Assembly: GCA_020073445.1 (NCBI GenBank)
Contig: JAIQFE010000006.1
Coordinates: forward strand, 62,001-126,000
From: Terriglobia bacterium
GTDB lineage: Bacteria; Acidobacteriota; Terriglobia; Bryobacterales; Bryobacteraceae
DNA length: 64,000 nt
Direction: 5' to 3'
The notes under the pieces were generated by a model that did not search any database, had not been told where the DNA came from, and saw only the letters and a list, made by a program, of their open reading frames with translations. Below, one piece after another: positions 27,316 through 36,960 of this stretch (positions within the stretch are counted from its first letter, which is position 1; every line of letters starts with the position of its first letter). Position numbers and translations under genes: made by a program.

Positions 27316-27813
27316 ATGACTACGAAATACGATCACGAAGTCGCCCATCACGATCCCCACGAAGGGTTCGACCACAGCGAGCCGGCTACTCGAAAGATCA
27401 CGATGTTCGTAATCGTCAGCGTGATCACGCTGGTGGTGACGATCATGGCTCTGCAGTCCTACTTCGAGAAGATCTGGAACGAGGCGGTCTACGAAAAGGT
27501 GCTCTCGGTTCCCGGCGAAGAAGTCGGCGACCTGCGCAGTCTCTCGAACTGGCGCCTGGATCATTACGAGTACGCCGATCCGTCCAAGACGCGCGTGCGC
27601 ATTCCGTATGAGCGGGCCAAGGAATTGTTCCTGGCCGATCAGGCCGCCGGCAAGACGTTCTATCCCGGCAAGCCCACCGAGCCGAAGCCCGAAGAGCCGG
27701 CCACCCCCGCTGCTGGGGCCGCGCCCGCTGCTGGAGCCGCGCCCGCTGCCGGAGCCGCGCCCGCTGCCGGTACACCTGATGCAGGAAAGCAGCCCGAGGC
27801 CGGAAAGAAGTAA
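27316..27813 (+). CDS. Small single-TM protein in the ACIII-caa3 operon, Ala/Pro-repeat tail
   Basis: A 165-residue protein that I cannot assign to a named family. It has a His-rich N-terminus (HEVAHHDPHEGFDHSEPATRK), one membrane helix (about 28-49) and a globular segment (about 50-115) with VPGEEVGDLRSLSNWRLDHYEYADPS and AKELFLADQAAGK. The C-terminal tail is made of AAGAAP repeats encoded by an 18-bp tandem repeat. Its place between actF and the SCO1 gene, with tight spacing (16 nt and 0 nt), argues for an accessory subunit linking ACIII and the oxidase; that is inference. Confidence 0.75.
   Translation: MTTKYDHEVAHHDPHEGFDHSEPATRKITMFVIVSVITLVVTIMALQSYFEKIWNEAVYEKVLSVPGEEVGDLRSLSNWRLDHYEYADPSKTRVRIPYERAKELFLADQAAGKTFYPGKPTEPKPEEPATPAAGAAPAAGAAPAAGAAPAAGTPDAGKQPEAGKK
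27706..27770 (+). repeat. 18-bp tandem repeat coding for AAGAAP
   Basis: About 3.6 copies of an 18-bp unit begin at 27706, 27724, 27742 and 27760. Copies differ only by GCT/GCC and GGG/GGA changes. The translation is a flexible Ala-Gly-Pro linker. Confidence 0.9.
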
Positions 27814-28668
27814 ATGAAGATGTTCCGCACATTCGCGATTTCAGCTGCGCTGTTGGCGCTGGGGTCGACGTGTGCGTTCGCGCAGTATAAACCCCGTGAG
27901 GAGAAAGAGATTTCCGCCGCCGATGCCGCCAACCGCATTCCCGCCCAATTGGTGGGTGTCGGTATCGAGGAACATCTCGGCCGGGCGATCGATTTGGACC
28001 TGACCTTCAACGACGAAAACGGCCAGGTGGTCAAGCTGCGCGATTTCTTCAACAAGGGCCGTCCGGTGCTCCTGGACCTGGTGTATTACAACTGCCCTCA
28101 GCTGTGCACTCTGATTCTCAACAGGCAAGTCGAGATCATGCGCCAGATGCCCCAGACTCCGGGCAAGGACTACGAAGTCGTCAGCATCAGTATCGATCCG
28201 CGCGAGACCCCGGAAATCGCCCGCCAGAAGAAAGCGAGCTACCTGGCGAGCTACGGGAAGCCCGCTCCCGGCTGGCATTTTCTGACCGATCGCGACGATA
28301 ACGCCAAGCGGCTGGCGGAGCTGATCGGATATCACTATCGCTGGGATCCGCGCATCCAGCAGTACGCGCACCTGGCCGGGATCATGATCCTGACGCCGGA
28401 AGGAAAGATGGCGCGCTACTTGTACGGTATCAACTACCGCGCGCTCGACCTGCGTTTCGGCCTGGCCGAGGCGGCTGAGAGCCGCAGCACATCGACCATC
28501 GATAAAGTTCTGTTGTTCTGTTATCACTACGATCCCGTGGAGAGCAAGTACGTGCTGTTCGCCAACAACTTCATGAAGGCCGGCGGCGTGCTGACCATCC
28601 TGGTTCTGGGATGGTTTCTGTTCCGCATGTTCCGTGCCGAGCATCGCCGCAAGGAGCGTTTCGCATGA
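27814..28668 (+). CDS. SCO1/SenC copper chaperone
   Basis: A 284-residue thioredoxin-like SCO protein. A signal peptide (MKMFRTFAISAALLALGSTCAFA) leads. The copper-binding CPQLC motif lies in VYYNCPQLCTLIL (about residue 95), and the partner His is in QYAHLAGIMI. A C-terminal membrane helix (GVLTILVLGWFLFRMF) anchors it. SCO proteins deliver copper to the CuA site of oxidase subunit II, which is the next gene. It begins directly after the upstream stop. Confidence 0.95.
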   Translation: MKMFRTFAISAALLALGSTCAFAQYKPREEKEISAADAANRIPAQLVGVGIEEHLGRAIDLDLTFNDENGQVVKLRDFFNKGRPVLLDLVYYNCPQLCTLILNRQVEIMRQMPQTPGKDYEVVSISIDPRETPEIARQKKASYLASYGKPAPGWHFLTDRDDNAKRLAELIGYHYRWDPRIQQYAHLAGIMILTPEGKMARYLYGINYRALDLRFGLAEAAESRSTSTIDKVLLFCYHYDPVESKYVLFANNFMKAGGVLTILVLGWFLFRMFRAEHRRKERFA

Positions 28669-28711
28669 GGACGCCGTTTTCCATGAATGGATCAGGGAAG
28701 GGAAGTAATTA

Positions 28712-29674
28712 ATGGACTGGCTGCGCGCATGGATGATGCCCCCGCAGGGCTCCGAATTCGCCAAAGAGATCGACTTCATCTACATGGCGCTGTTTTGGCT
28801 GTGCACCGTGCTGTTTTTCATGATCGCGATCCCCTCGGTGTATTTCGCGTGGCGCTATCGCTATAAGCCCGGGCGCGTGACGCCGCATCAGACGCACAAC
28901 ACCACGCTCGAAGTTTTGTGGAGCGTCGGCCCGCTGATCCTGTGTGTCGGGATCTTCTTCTGGGGTCTGAACGGCTGGATGAAGTACGCCGTGGCTCCGG
29001 GCGAGGCCATGGAAATCTCCGTGACCGCCAAGCAGTGGCTGTGGCAGTTCGAATATCCGGACGGATCGCGCACCATCAACGATATTCACGTTCCCATCAA
29101 TAAGCCGGTGAAGTTCACCATGACCAGCGAGGACGTGCTGCACGATTTCTTCGTCCCCGATATGCGCGTGAAGCATGACATTATTCCCGGCCGCTACACC
29201 CAAGTCTGGTTCACGCCCAACGTGCTCGGAGCGCACGTTTTCACGTGCGCGGAGTACTGCGGTAAGGATCACTCCGGCATGCATGGAACCCTGACCGTCG
29301 ACAATGACGCCGATTTCGCCAAGTGGATGGAAACCGGCGGCACGGAGTGGGAGGATTACTTCAACGGGAAGGATCCCAAGAAGACCCCGGCGGATTGGGG
29401 CAAGATCACGTTTGAGCGCGTAGGCTGCAATTCCTGCCACACCGTGGACGGGTCCAAGAGTAAGGGTCCCAGCTGGAAAGGCGTTTACGGCTCGATGGTG
29501 GAGTTAAACAACGGTACGTCGGTCCTGGCCGATGAGGCTTATATCCGGGAATCGATGATGAGCCCGCAGGCTAAAGTTGTGAAAGGGTTCGATCCGATTA
29601 TGCCTACGTTCCAGGGTTTGTTGAAGCCGAATCAGGCGAATGGGCTGGTCGCCTACATCGAGTCACTGAAGTAA
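28712..29674 (+). CDS. ctaC: Cytochrome c oxidase subunit II with fused cytochrome c (caa3 type)
   Basis: A 320-residue subunit II. Two helices (about 23-48 and 66-88) are followed by the CuA cupredoxin domain with ligands in DVLHDFF and CAEYCGKDHSGMHG. A C-terminal cytochrome c domain has CNSCH (about residue 239) and a distal Met in DPIMPTF. This domain order defines caa3 oxidases, which accept electrons directly from ACIII or a bound cytochrome. It follows the SCO1 gene by 43 nt. Confidence 0.96.
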   Translation: MDWLRAWMMPPQGSEFAKEIDFIYMALFWLCTVLFFMIAIPSVYFAWRYRYKPGRVTPHQTHNTTLEVLWSVGPLILCVGIFFWGLNGWMKYAVAPGEAMEISVTAKQWLWQFEYPDGSRTINDIHVPINKPVKFTMTSEDVLHDFFVPDMRVKHDIIPGRYTQVWFTPNVLGAHVFTCAEYCGKDHSGMHGTLTVDNDADFAKWMETGGTEWEDYFNGKDPKKTPADWGKITFERVGCNSCHTVDGSKSKGPSWKGVYGSMVELNNGTSVLADEAYIRESMMSPQAKVVKGFDPIMPTFQGLLKPNQANGLVAYIESLK

Positions 29675-29711
29675 TGGAACGGGGAAGTAGGAGAATGAGG
29701 TTAAGGCAATT

Positions 29712-31361
<1,650 letters not shown>

Positions 31362-32084
31362 ATGAGTACCACCACAACGGACGTTCATTCGCACGGCGGG
31401 CACGATGAGCATGGTGAGCACAACCCCTACCATCAGCATCATTTCACGACGATGGAGCAGCAGTTCGATACCAGCAAGCTGGGTATGTGGCTGTTCATCG
31501 TTACGGAAATACTGCTGTTCGGCGGCCTGTTCGTCGGCTTCGGCCTGATGCAGCACCGCTATCCCGGGGAATTCATCGAAGCCCATGAACACCTGAAGCA
31601 GGACGTGTTCGGGAGTGCCTTCCCGCTGTATGGCGCCATCAACACCATCGTGCTGCTGATTTCCAGCTGGACCATGGTGATGGGCGTCAACGCCGCCCAG
31701 ACCAACCAGCAAAAGAAAACCGTCCGATACCTGGTGGTGACCATTCTGCTGGCCTGCGTATTCTTGTGCATCAAGTACGTCGAGTACGCACACAAGTTTC
31801 ATGATGGTCTGTTGCCCGGAATCTTCTATGCGCATCAATCCGAGGACCTGATCAAAGGCACCCACGGTTACGCCACGTTTTTTGCGTTCTATTTCATGAT
31901 GACCGGCCTGCACGGAATCCACGTCCTGGTGGGCATCGGGCTGCTAAGCTGGCTGGTGATGCGCGCCCGGCGCGGCGATTTCACCAGTGAATACTACACT
32001 CCGGTTGACCTGGTGGGGCTGTACTGGCACGTCGTTGACATGATCTGGATTTATCTGTTCCCGCTGTACTATTTGATCTCATGA
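31362..32084 (+). CDS. ctaE: Cytochrome c oxidase subunit III
   Basis: A 240-residue subunit III starting directly after the ctaD stop. After a His-rich N-terminus it has five to six helices. Typical segments are FIVTEILLFGGLFVGF (about 46), FFAFYFMMTGLHGIHVLVG and GLYWHVVDMIWIYLFPLYY at the C-terminus. It ends in a four-base overlap with ctaF. Confidence 0.95.
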   Translation: MSTTTTDVHSHGGHDEHGEHNPYHQHHFTTMEQQFDTSKLGMWLFIVTEILLFGGLFVGFGLMQHRYPGEFIEAHEHLKQDVFGSAFPLYGAINTIVLLISSWTMVMGVNAAQTNQQKKTVRYLVVTILLACVFLCIKYVEYAHKFHDGLLPGIFYAHQSEDLIKGTHGYATFFAFYFMMTGLHGIHVLVGIGLLSWLVMRARRGDFTSEYYTPVDLVGLYWHVVDMIWIYLFPLYYLIS

Positions 32085-32524
32085 GCAATCATACTGAATC
32101 CCATTCCCAACAACCCGAATCCCATGCCCATCATGGCGGCCCGAAGATTTACACGGCCAATCTGTTCGCGCTGCTGTTTCTGACCATCATTACGGTGGCT
32201 GCAGCGTCGTTCAACTTCGGCTCGGCGAACGTCGTCATCGCGCTGGCCATCGCCACGGTGAAGGCCACGCTGGTCGGGCTGTTCTTCATGCACCTGATCT
32301 GGGATAAGCCGGTCAACTCCATTATCGCCATCGCGGGGTTCTTGTTCCTGGGTATTTTCCTGATGTTCGACTTCCTGGACGTCACGTCGCGCAACAACTT
32401 TCCGCCGCGGAACATGCCGAACATGGAGAACGCGACGCCCGCGCCCGATTCGATGAATCCGCTAAAGACTCCTGCGCCGAGACCCCTGGAGCCTGCTCCA
32501 GCCAAGGCTGAGGAACACAAATAG
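32081..32524 (+). CDS. ctaF: Cytochrome c oxidase subunit IV (prokaryotic type)
   Basis: A 147-residue protein with a His-rich N-terminus, three membrane helices between about residues 24 and 108, and a Pro/Ala-rich tail (TPAPDSMNPLKTPAPRP). ATVKATLVGLFFMHLIW is the subunit IV signature. It is the last gene of the operon; its stop lies 2 nt from the convergent hisC stop. Confidence 0.9.
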   Translation: MSNHTESHSQQPESHAHHGGPKIYTANLFALLFLTIITVAAASFNFGSANVVIALAIATVKATLVGLFFMHLIWDKPVNSIIAIAGFLFLGIFLMFDFLDVTSRNNFPPRNMPNMENATPAPDSMNPLKTPAPRPLEPAPAKAEEHK

Positions 32525-32526
32525 CG

Positions 32527-33633
32527 TTATTTGACAGGCGACAAACTCGCCTGTCTTACTTCTCGTAGAGCTTCGAACAACAGATCCAGGTCCTCGTCCG
32601 TTCCCGTCGAGATCCGCACGCACTGCGGCAGGCCCCAGGACTCCATCGGACGAATAATCACGCCACGCCGCAATAGCTGATCGGCCAGGGTCGCGGCCGC
32701 CTCGCGGCTCTCCAGAGGCGCCAGAACGAAGTTCGCCTCCGAGGGCACCACCTGCAACCCCAGTTCGCCAAGCGTCTGTGTCAGCCGCCGCAAGCCGCGC
32801 GCGTTCAGCTCCAGAGACCGGTGCCGCCATTCCTTATCGTCCAGCGCCGCGATCGCGCCAGCCTGCGCCGGAGTGCTCGGCTCGAACGGCAGCTTCACCT
32901 TCAGCAGCTCGGCGATCAGGTCCTCATGCGCGAAGCCATAGCCGATCCGCAGCCCCGCCAGCCCATAGACTTTCGAAAACGTCCGCAGCGTGATGACGTT
33001 GTCATAGCGGTAATGCATCGAATCCGGATACCGCGGATTGTCGCGCGCGTAGTCGAAATAAGCCTCGTCCAGCAGGATCAGAACCCGCTGCGGCACGTGA
33101 TGGTAGAACGCATCGAACTCCTGGCGCGTGAAGATCGTCCCGGTCGGATTGTTGGGATTCGCCAGATAGATGATCTTGGTGTTTTCGGTGATGGCGGCGG
33201 CCAGCTTCTTGAGATCGTAATGCCAGTTGTCGTACGGCACGGTTCGATACGCGACGCCGCGAGAATGAGCCAGCACCTGGAAGCCGCCGAAGGCTGCCTC
33301 GGTAGTGAGAATCTCATCTTGGTCGCCGAGAAAGGTTCGGATGATATCCGACACGATGCTGTCCGAGCCGCTGCCGGCGATCACGTTCGCGACTTTGGTC
33401 CCGTATTCCTCCGCCAGTTTCTCGCGCAGGTCCAGGCCGCTATTGGGGTAATGATGCAGGTCGCTCAGATGGGCCCGGATCGCCTCCAGCGCGCGGGGCG
33501 AGGGTCCCAGAGGATTTTCGTTCGATGCCAGCCCGGCGACGCGCTTCAGGCCGTAGGTTCTCGCGACCTCGGCGGCGTTCCGCCCGGGCTTGTAGGGCTT
33601 AAGCGCAGCGATGTAGGGAGGAACGAGTGCCAT
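32527..33633 (-). CDS. hisC: Histidinol-phosphate aminotransferase with a repeat-encoded C-terminus
   Basis: A 368-residue PLP-dependent class I/II aminotransferase of the HisC type, converting imidazole-acetol phosphate to histidinol phosphate. Family segments include ASNENPLGPSP (about 36), NPNNPTGTIF and TLRTFSKVYGLAGLRIGYG, which holds the PLP Lys. Aromatic aminotransferase activity is possible. The last eleven residues (EVRQASLSPVK) are encoded by a palindromic repeat at 32533-32561 and so are probably not ancestral. No other his genes are nearby. Confidence 0.9.
   Translation of the reverse strand: MALVPPYIAALKPYKPGRNAAEVARTYGLKRVAGLASNENPLGPSPRALEAIRAHLSDLHHYPNSGLDLREKLAEEYGTKVANVIAGSGSDSIVSDIIRTFLGDQDEILTTEAAFGGFQVLAHSRGVAYRTVPYDNWHYDLKKLAAAITENTKIIYLANPNNPTGTIFTRQEFDAFYHHVPQRVLILLDEAYFDYARDNPRYPDSMHYRYDNVITLRTFSKVYGLAGLRIGYGFAHEDLIAELLKVKLPFEPSTPAQAGAIAALDDKEWRHRSLELNARGLRRLTQTLGELGLQVVPSEANFVLAPLESREAAATLADQLLRRGVIIRPMESWGLPQCVRISTGTDEDLDLLFEALREVRQASLSPVK
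32533..32561 (-). repeat. REP-like palindrome forming the 3' end of hisC
   Basis: Read on the minus strand, AAGTAA is followed by arm GACAGGCGA, loop GTTTG and arm TCGCCTGTC, a perfect 9-bp stem (32533-32541 and 32547-32555). It lies within the coding frame of hisC. Its position between the converging ctaF and hisC stops could also let it act as a transcript-end hairpin. Confidence 0.75.
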
Positions 33634-33702
33634 CTGATTTCACTATAGCTCCCGCTCCATTACTGTCGCCGCTCTGACAGCGTTTTCGAGCCGCGAAAGT
33701 CG

Positions 33703-34353
33703 TTGAGCGTAACTCCGTCAGTGCGCGATCATAGCAAAGTGGAACCATTGCACCCGATCGAAGTGCGCGTGCTCGGGTCACTGCTGGAAAAAGACCTGAC
33801 GACGCCCGAGTATTATCCCCTCACGCTCAACGCGCTCCAGAACGCCTGCAACCAGAAATCCAGCCGCGAGCCCATCGTGAATTACGACGAAACCACCGTG
33901 GCGCAAGGCCTGGAACTTTTGCGGCAGAAGCATCTGGTGATGAAGGTCAGTGGCGCTGGCCATCGCGTCGAAAAATACGCGCATCGCCTGGGCGAAACCC
34001 TGAATCTTGGCCGCCGCGAGCTGGCGCTCCTGGCCGTGCTGATGCTGCGCGGACCGCAGACAGTCGGCGAACTGCGCGGGCGCACCGAGCGCATGCATCC
34101 CTTCGAAGACATGGAAGAGGTCGAGCGCGTTCTGGAAGCGCTGGCCGCTCGCCAACCCGATCCGTTAGCGGCTCCAGCCACCCGCGGCCGCTGGCGGCAT
34201 CTCTGGGATGGCGGAGCATCTCATAACGAAGCCGAGGACGAGCCGGCATCCAGCGTCCCTAGGCAGAGCCTCGAAAGCCGGGTCTCAGCGCTCGAGCGCG
34301 AGGTCGACGAACTCAAGCGCGAGATCGAGAGTTTCCGCCGGCAATTTGAGTAA
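33703..34353 (+). CDS. YceH/DUF480 family protein
   Basis: A protein of about 210 residues of the YceH (UPF0502) family. The N-terminal winged-helix part reads HPIEVRVLGSLLEKDLTTPEYYPLTLNALQNACNQKSSREP, a strong family match. The second winged helix follows (ELALLAVLMLRGPQTVGELRGRTERMHPFEDMEEVE). The C-terminus is a coiled coil. The start may be TTG 33703, GTG 33721 or GTG 33739; none has a clear ribosome binding site. The molecular function of the family is unknown, though DNA binding is plausible. Confidence 0.85.
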   Translation: MSVTPSVRDHSKVEPLHPIEVRVLGSLLEKDLTTPEYYPLTLNALQNACNQKSSREPIVNYDETTVAQGLELLRQKHLVMKVSGAGHRVEKYAHRLGETLNLGRRELALLAVLMLRGPQTVGELRGRTERMHPFEDMEEVERVLEALAARQPDPLAAPATRGRWRHLWDGGASHNEAEDEPASSVPRQSLESRVSALEREVDELKREIESFRRQFE

Positions 34354-34366
34354 GATCAAATCTACA

Positions 34367-35611
34367 ATGTCAGAGCTTTCCAAGAACGACCGTTCTCAAG
34401 TCCGTGTCCGCCGCGTTGACGAAGTGGAAACATTGGACGAGCTGTTCACCCATTGCTTCCCGGCGTTCGGAGGAGCCTTCCTCCGCCGCATCTATACGAT
34501 CCTCGACCGCGCCATCGGCACCGGCTGCCCGTTGACACTCGCCGTTTCCGGACCGGTAACCGTCAGCGGCCAGCACCAGGCCTGGCTGATCCCGCTGCTC
34601 GAAGCAGGCTGGATCGCTTATCTCTCCACTACCGACGCGGCTTGTTATCACGACGGCCACCGCAGCCTCGATGCGCATCGCGATCCCGTCTTCGAAGTTC
34701 CCATCTGGGGCGATGACGGCGCACTCCGTGACGAGCACACCATTCGCGTCACCGACATGGCCTTCAGCGAGGACGTGCTCCTCGATCAGGATAAATTCCT
34801 TTCCGCCGTCCTGCTGCGCCCCGAATTTCAACGCCGCATGACCGGCACGGAGCTGCGCTACCGCCTGGGAGCGTTCTACGCCGAGCAGGAGCGCCTGAAT
34901 CGCGTCCCGGCAGGCCTGCTCTCCACCTGCCACCGCCTGGCGATCCCGATTTTCGTGGGCGCGGCCGCCGACGGCAGCATTTTTCTGAACTCGATGAAGC
35001 TGTGGGCCATGAGCCAGGCCGGTTTGGTCGGTCCCTACAAGTTCGAGATCGACCTGCACGCCGAAGTCTACGAGGCGTGTGCCTATCATCGCTGGGGGCT
35101 GTTCGACAATCCGCCAAACGCGCTCGGGACACTGATTCTCGGCGGCGGCGTGCCCAAGAACTACAACCTGCAGCCGGAGCCCGCGCTGGGCCAGGTGCTC
35201 GGCCTGCCGGATGTTCGCGGCTATAACTTCGACGTCCAGATCGTCACCGCGCCGGTGACCGATGGTTCGCTTTCGTCATGTCCCCCGGCCGAGGCCGTGA
35301 CCTGGGGGAAGGTGGACAAGGACACCTATCAGAGCGGCACCGAAAGCATGCAGGCCGACTATTCGACGGTGATGCCGTTTCTGGTGAAGGCGCTGCTCGA
35401 CAATCGCCGCCGCTATGAGAAGCTGGCCGCCGAACTGGGCGAAGAAGAGGCGTTCCGCAGGGAGCCTAAGGCCCGAGGCTACCTTCGGCCGCGCGCTGGA
35501 TATCGCTTATACGAGAATCGCGAGGAACTGGTCGGCCGGCTTACCGCAGACGTGAAAACCAATCGCGAGTGGCTGCTTCAATCCCTGGAGTATGCCCTCG
35601 CCCGGCAATGA
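34367..35611 (+). CDS. Deoxyhypusine-synthase-like protein
   Basis: A 414-residue homologue of deoxyhypusine synthase, starting at ATG 34367, 14 nt after the YceH-family stop; the frame is open upstream but only as out-of-frame YceH coding. Recognisable parts are LTLAVSGPVTVSGQHQAW, ISTTD-like YLSTTDAACYHDGH, LILGGGVPKNY and EAVTWGKVDKD, in which Lys315 aligns with the catalytic lysine of eukaryotic enzymes. Bacteria have no hypusinated eIF5A, so a polyamine reaction such as homospermidine formation is more likely. The substrate is not determined by sequence. Confidence 0.85.
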   Translation: MSELSKNDRSQVRVRRVDEVETLDELFTHCFPAFGGAFLRRIYTILDRAIGTGCPLTLAVSGPVTVSGQHQAWLIPLLEAGWIAYLSTTDAACYHDGHRSLDAHRDPVFEVPIWGDDGALRDEHTIRVTDMAFSEDVLLDQDKFLSAVLLRPEFQRRMTGTELRYRLGAFYAEQERLNRVPAGLLSTCHRLAIPIFVGAAADGSIFLNSMKLWAMSQAGLVGPYKFEIDLHAEVYEACAYHRWGLFDNPPNALGTLILGGGVPKNYNLQPEPALGQVLGLPDVRGYNFDVQIVTAPVTDGSLSSCPPAEAVTWGKVDKDTYQSGTESMQADYSTVMPFLVKALLDNRRRYEKLAAELGEEEAFRREPKARGYLRPRAGYRLYENREELVGRLTADVKTNREWLLQSLEYALARQ

Positions 35612-35624
35612 GGGGTAAGAGGCG

Positions 35625-35912
35625 CTAGAAGGCCGCCAGAATCAGCGCCGCCAGGTTCCAGGCGACGACCACGGCGAATATGACGTTAATCCGGGCGAGC
35701 AGCTTACCCCGGCCCAGCCGCCAGCAATAGAGCCCTAGGCCGGTCGCGATCAGTTTCACTGCCAGAAGCCCGTTCAACGGGTTGGACGTTGCGTGCATCA
35801 TCAAGCGCACCAAGGGGTTACCTTCGCGGACGCCGTGGAGCATAAACGCCAGGGTCGTCAGCAGGTCCAAAACCTGTAAGTACGCATACTGAAGAAGCAG
35901 TTGGTTCAACAC
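35625..35912 (-). CDS. Small DUF5658-type membrane protein
   Basis: A protein of about 95 residues. GTG 35912 is preceded by GAGGA at a suitable distance and is preferred to the frame's first possible start at 35954. The N-terminal segment LQYAYLQVLDLLTTLAFMLHGVREGNPLVR is the DUF5658 pattern, and two further helices follow (about residues 42-62 and 74-94). Function unknown. It is convergent with the deoxyhypusine-synthase-like gene, 14 nt from its stop. Confidence 0.75.
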   Translation of the reverse strand: MLNQLLLQYAYLQVLDLLTTLAFMLHGVREGNPLVRLMMHATSNPLNGLLAVKLIATGLGLYCWRLGRGKLLARINVIFAVVVAWNLAALILAAF

Positions 35913-36009
35913 GTTGTCCTCGTGGCTCCTCGAATGGAATCTAGGATAAACCACTGAGCCCCGGAATGGAACGCTTTAGCGCCTAGTACCGTGTCCCAGG
36001 GCGCAGGAA

Positions 36010-36960
36010 TTGTACTGGCCGCTAGTACCGGAACTGTCCTTGGATCTAACGCTTAGGGTCGATTGGGCCGATCTATTCCTCGTGGTCGACTCCTATCTGG
36101 GAGTGCGCCAGGGCATACTCCGGCGCTCTCAAAATCCCGATGGCGGCTGGAGCTATTACAATGGCAAACAGTCGTGGCTGGAACCTACGTTTTATGGCGC
36201 CCTGGTGCTCCATGGCGATCCTGCGGCCGACCGTGCCTGGGCCCTGATCAAATCCTGGCAGCAGCCCGACGGTAGCTGGCCTCCCACGGCCGGGGCGGCC
36301 GTTTCCGGCTGGGGTACGGCCCTCTGCCTGACCCTGGCGCACCTCCGCGGAGACGTGGACGGAACGTTTCTGAAAGGCCTGGCCTACCTTCTGAAGACCG
36401 CCGGAACGGAATCGGAAATCTGGCGGCGAGCATTGGCGAAATTCGGTTTGGTCGACCCCGGGCGCAACCTGAGCCTGAAAGGCTGGCCATGGAAGACGGG
36501 CACATCCTCCTGGGTGGAACCGACGGCCCACACGTTGATCGCTCTTAAGAAGGCTTACGCCCTTTTGCCCGCCCCTGAGGTGGCCGCGCGCGTCCAGTCG
36601 GGCGAAGCCCTGCTGCTGGACGTCCGGTGCAAGGACGGAGGCTGGAACTACGGCAGTGCCTGGACGCTGGGCGAGGATCAACGGTCCTACCCGGAAACCA
36701 CCGCCCTGGCGTTGCTGGGACTCCAAGGACGCGAGGAAGCGTTCAGCGCGATCGATCTGGCGACGCGGTGGCTGCAAGAAACCCCGTCCTCACTGGCGCG
36801 TGCCTGGATCACCATCGCGCTGCGGTTGAACGATGTTGCGGTTCCCGAAACAACGGGCCCCTCGAAAGGATCCGGTTCGCCGGATCTGATGTTTGTGGCG
36901 CTCGAGGCTCTAGGTGCACCGGATGGAAACTTCCGCTTCCTGAAGACGGAGAAGGCATGA
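36010..36960 (+). CDS. Cyclase-fold (prenyltransferase/squalene oxidase repeat) protein
   Basis: About 316 residues with alpha-alpha barrel repeats of the terpene cyclase/prenyltransferase type. QW-like units are QNPDGGWSYY, QQPDGSWPP and CKDGGWNYG; SWLEPT, SWVEPT and SYPETT recur, which shows internal triplication. It is about half the length of squalene-hopene cyclases, and I find no DxDD catalytic acid motif, so cyclase activity is doubtful. Starts are uncertain (TTG 36010, or GTG 36079 or 36103). It overlaps the DUF362 gene by four bases. Confidence 0.75.
   Translation: MYWPLVPELSLDLTLRVDWADLFLVVDSYLGVRQGILRRSQNPDGGWSYYNGKQSWLEPTFYGALVLHGDPAADRAWALIKSWQQPDGSWPPTAGAAVSGWGTALCLTLAHLRGDVDGTFLKGLAYLLKTAGTESEIWRRALAKFGLVDPGRNLSLKGWPWKTGTSSWVEPTAHTLIALKKAYALLPAPEVAARVQSGEALLLDVRCKDGGWNYGSAWTLGEDQRSYPETTALALLGLQGREEAFSAIDLATRWLQETPSSLARAWITIALRLNDVAVPETTGPSKGSGSPDLMFVALEALGAPDGNFRFLKTEKA

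Noticed and set aside
27706-27770. 18-bp repeats as a possible regulatory iteron array
   Set aside because: They are in frame and translate into a regular Ala-Gly-Pro linker, so coding explains them.
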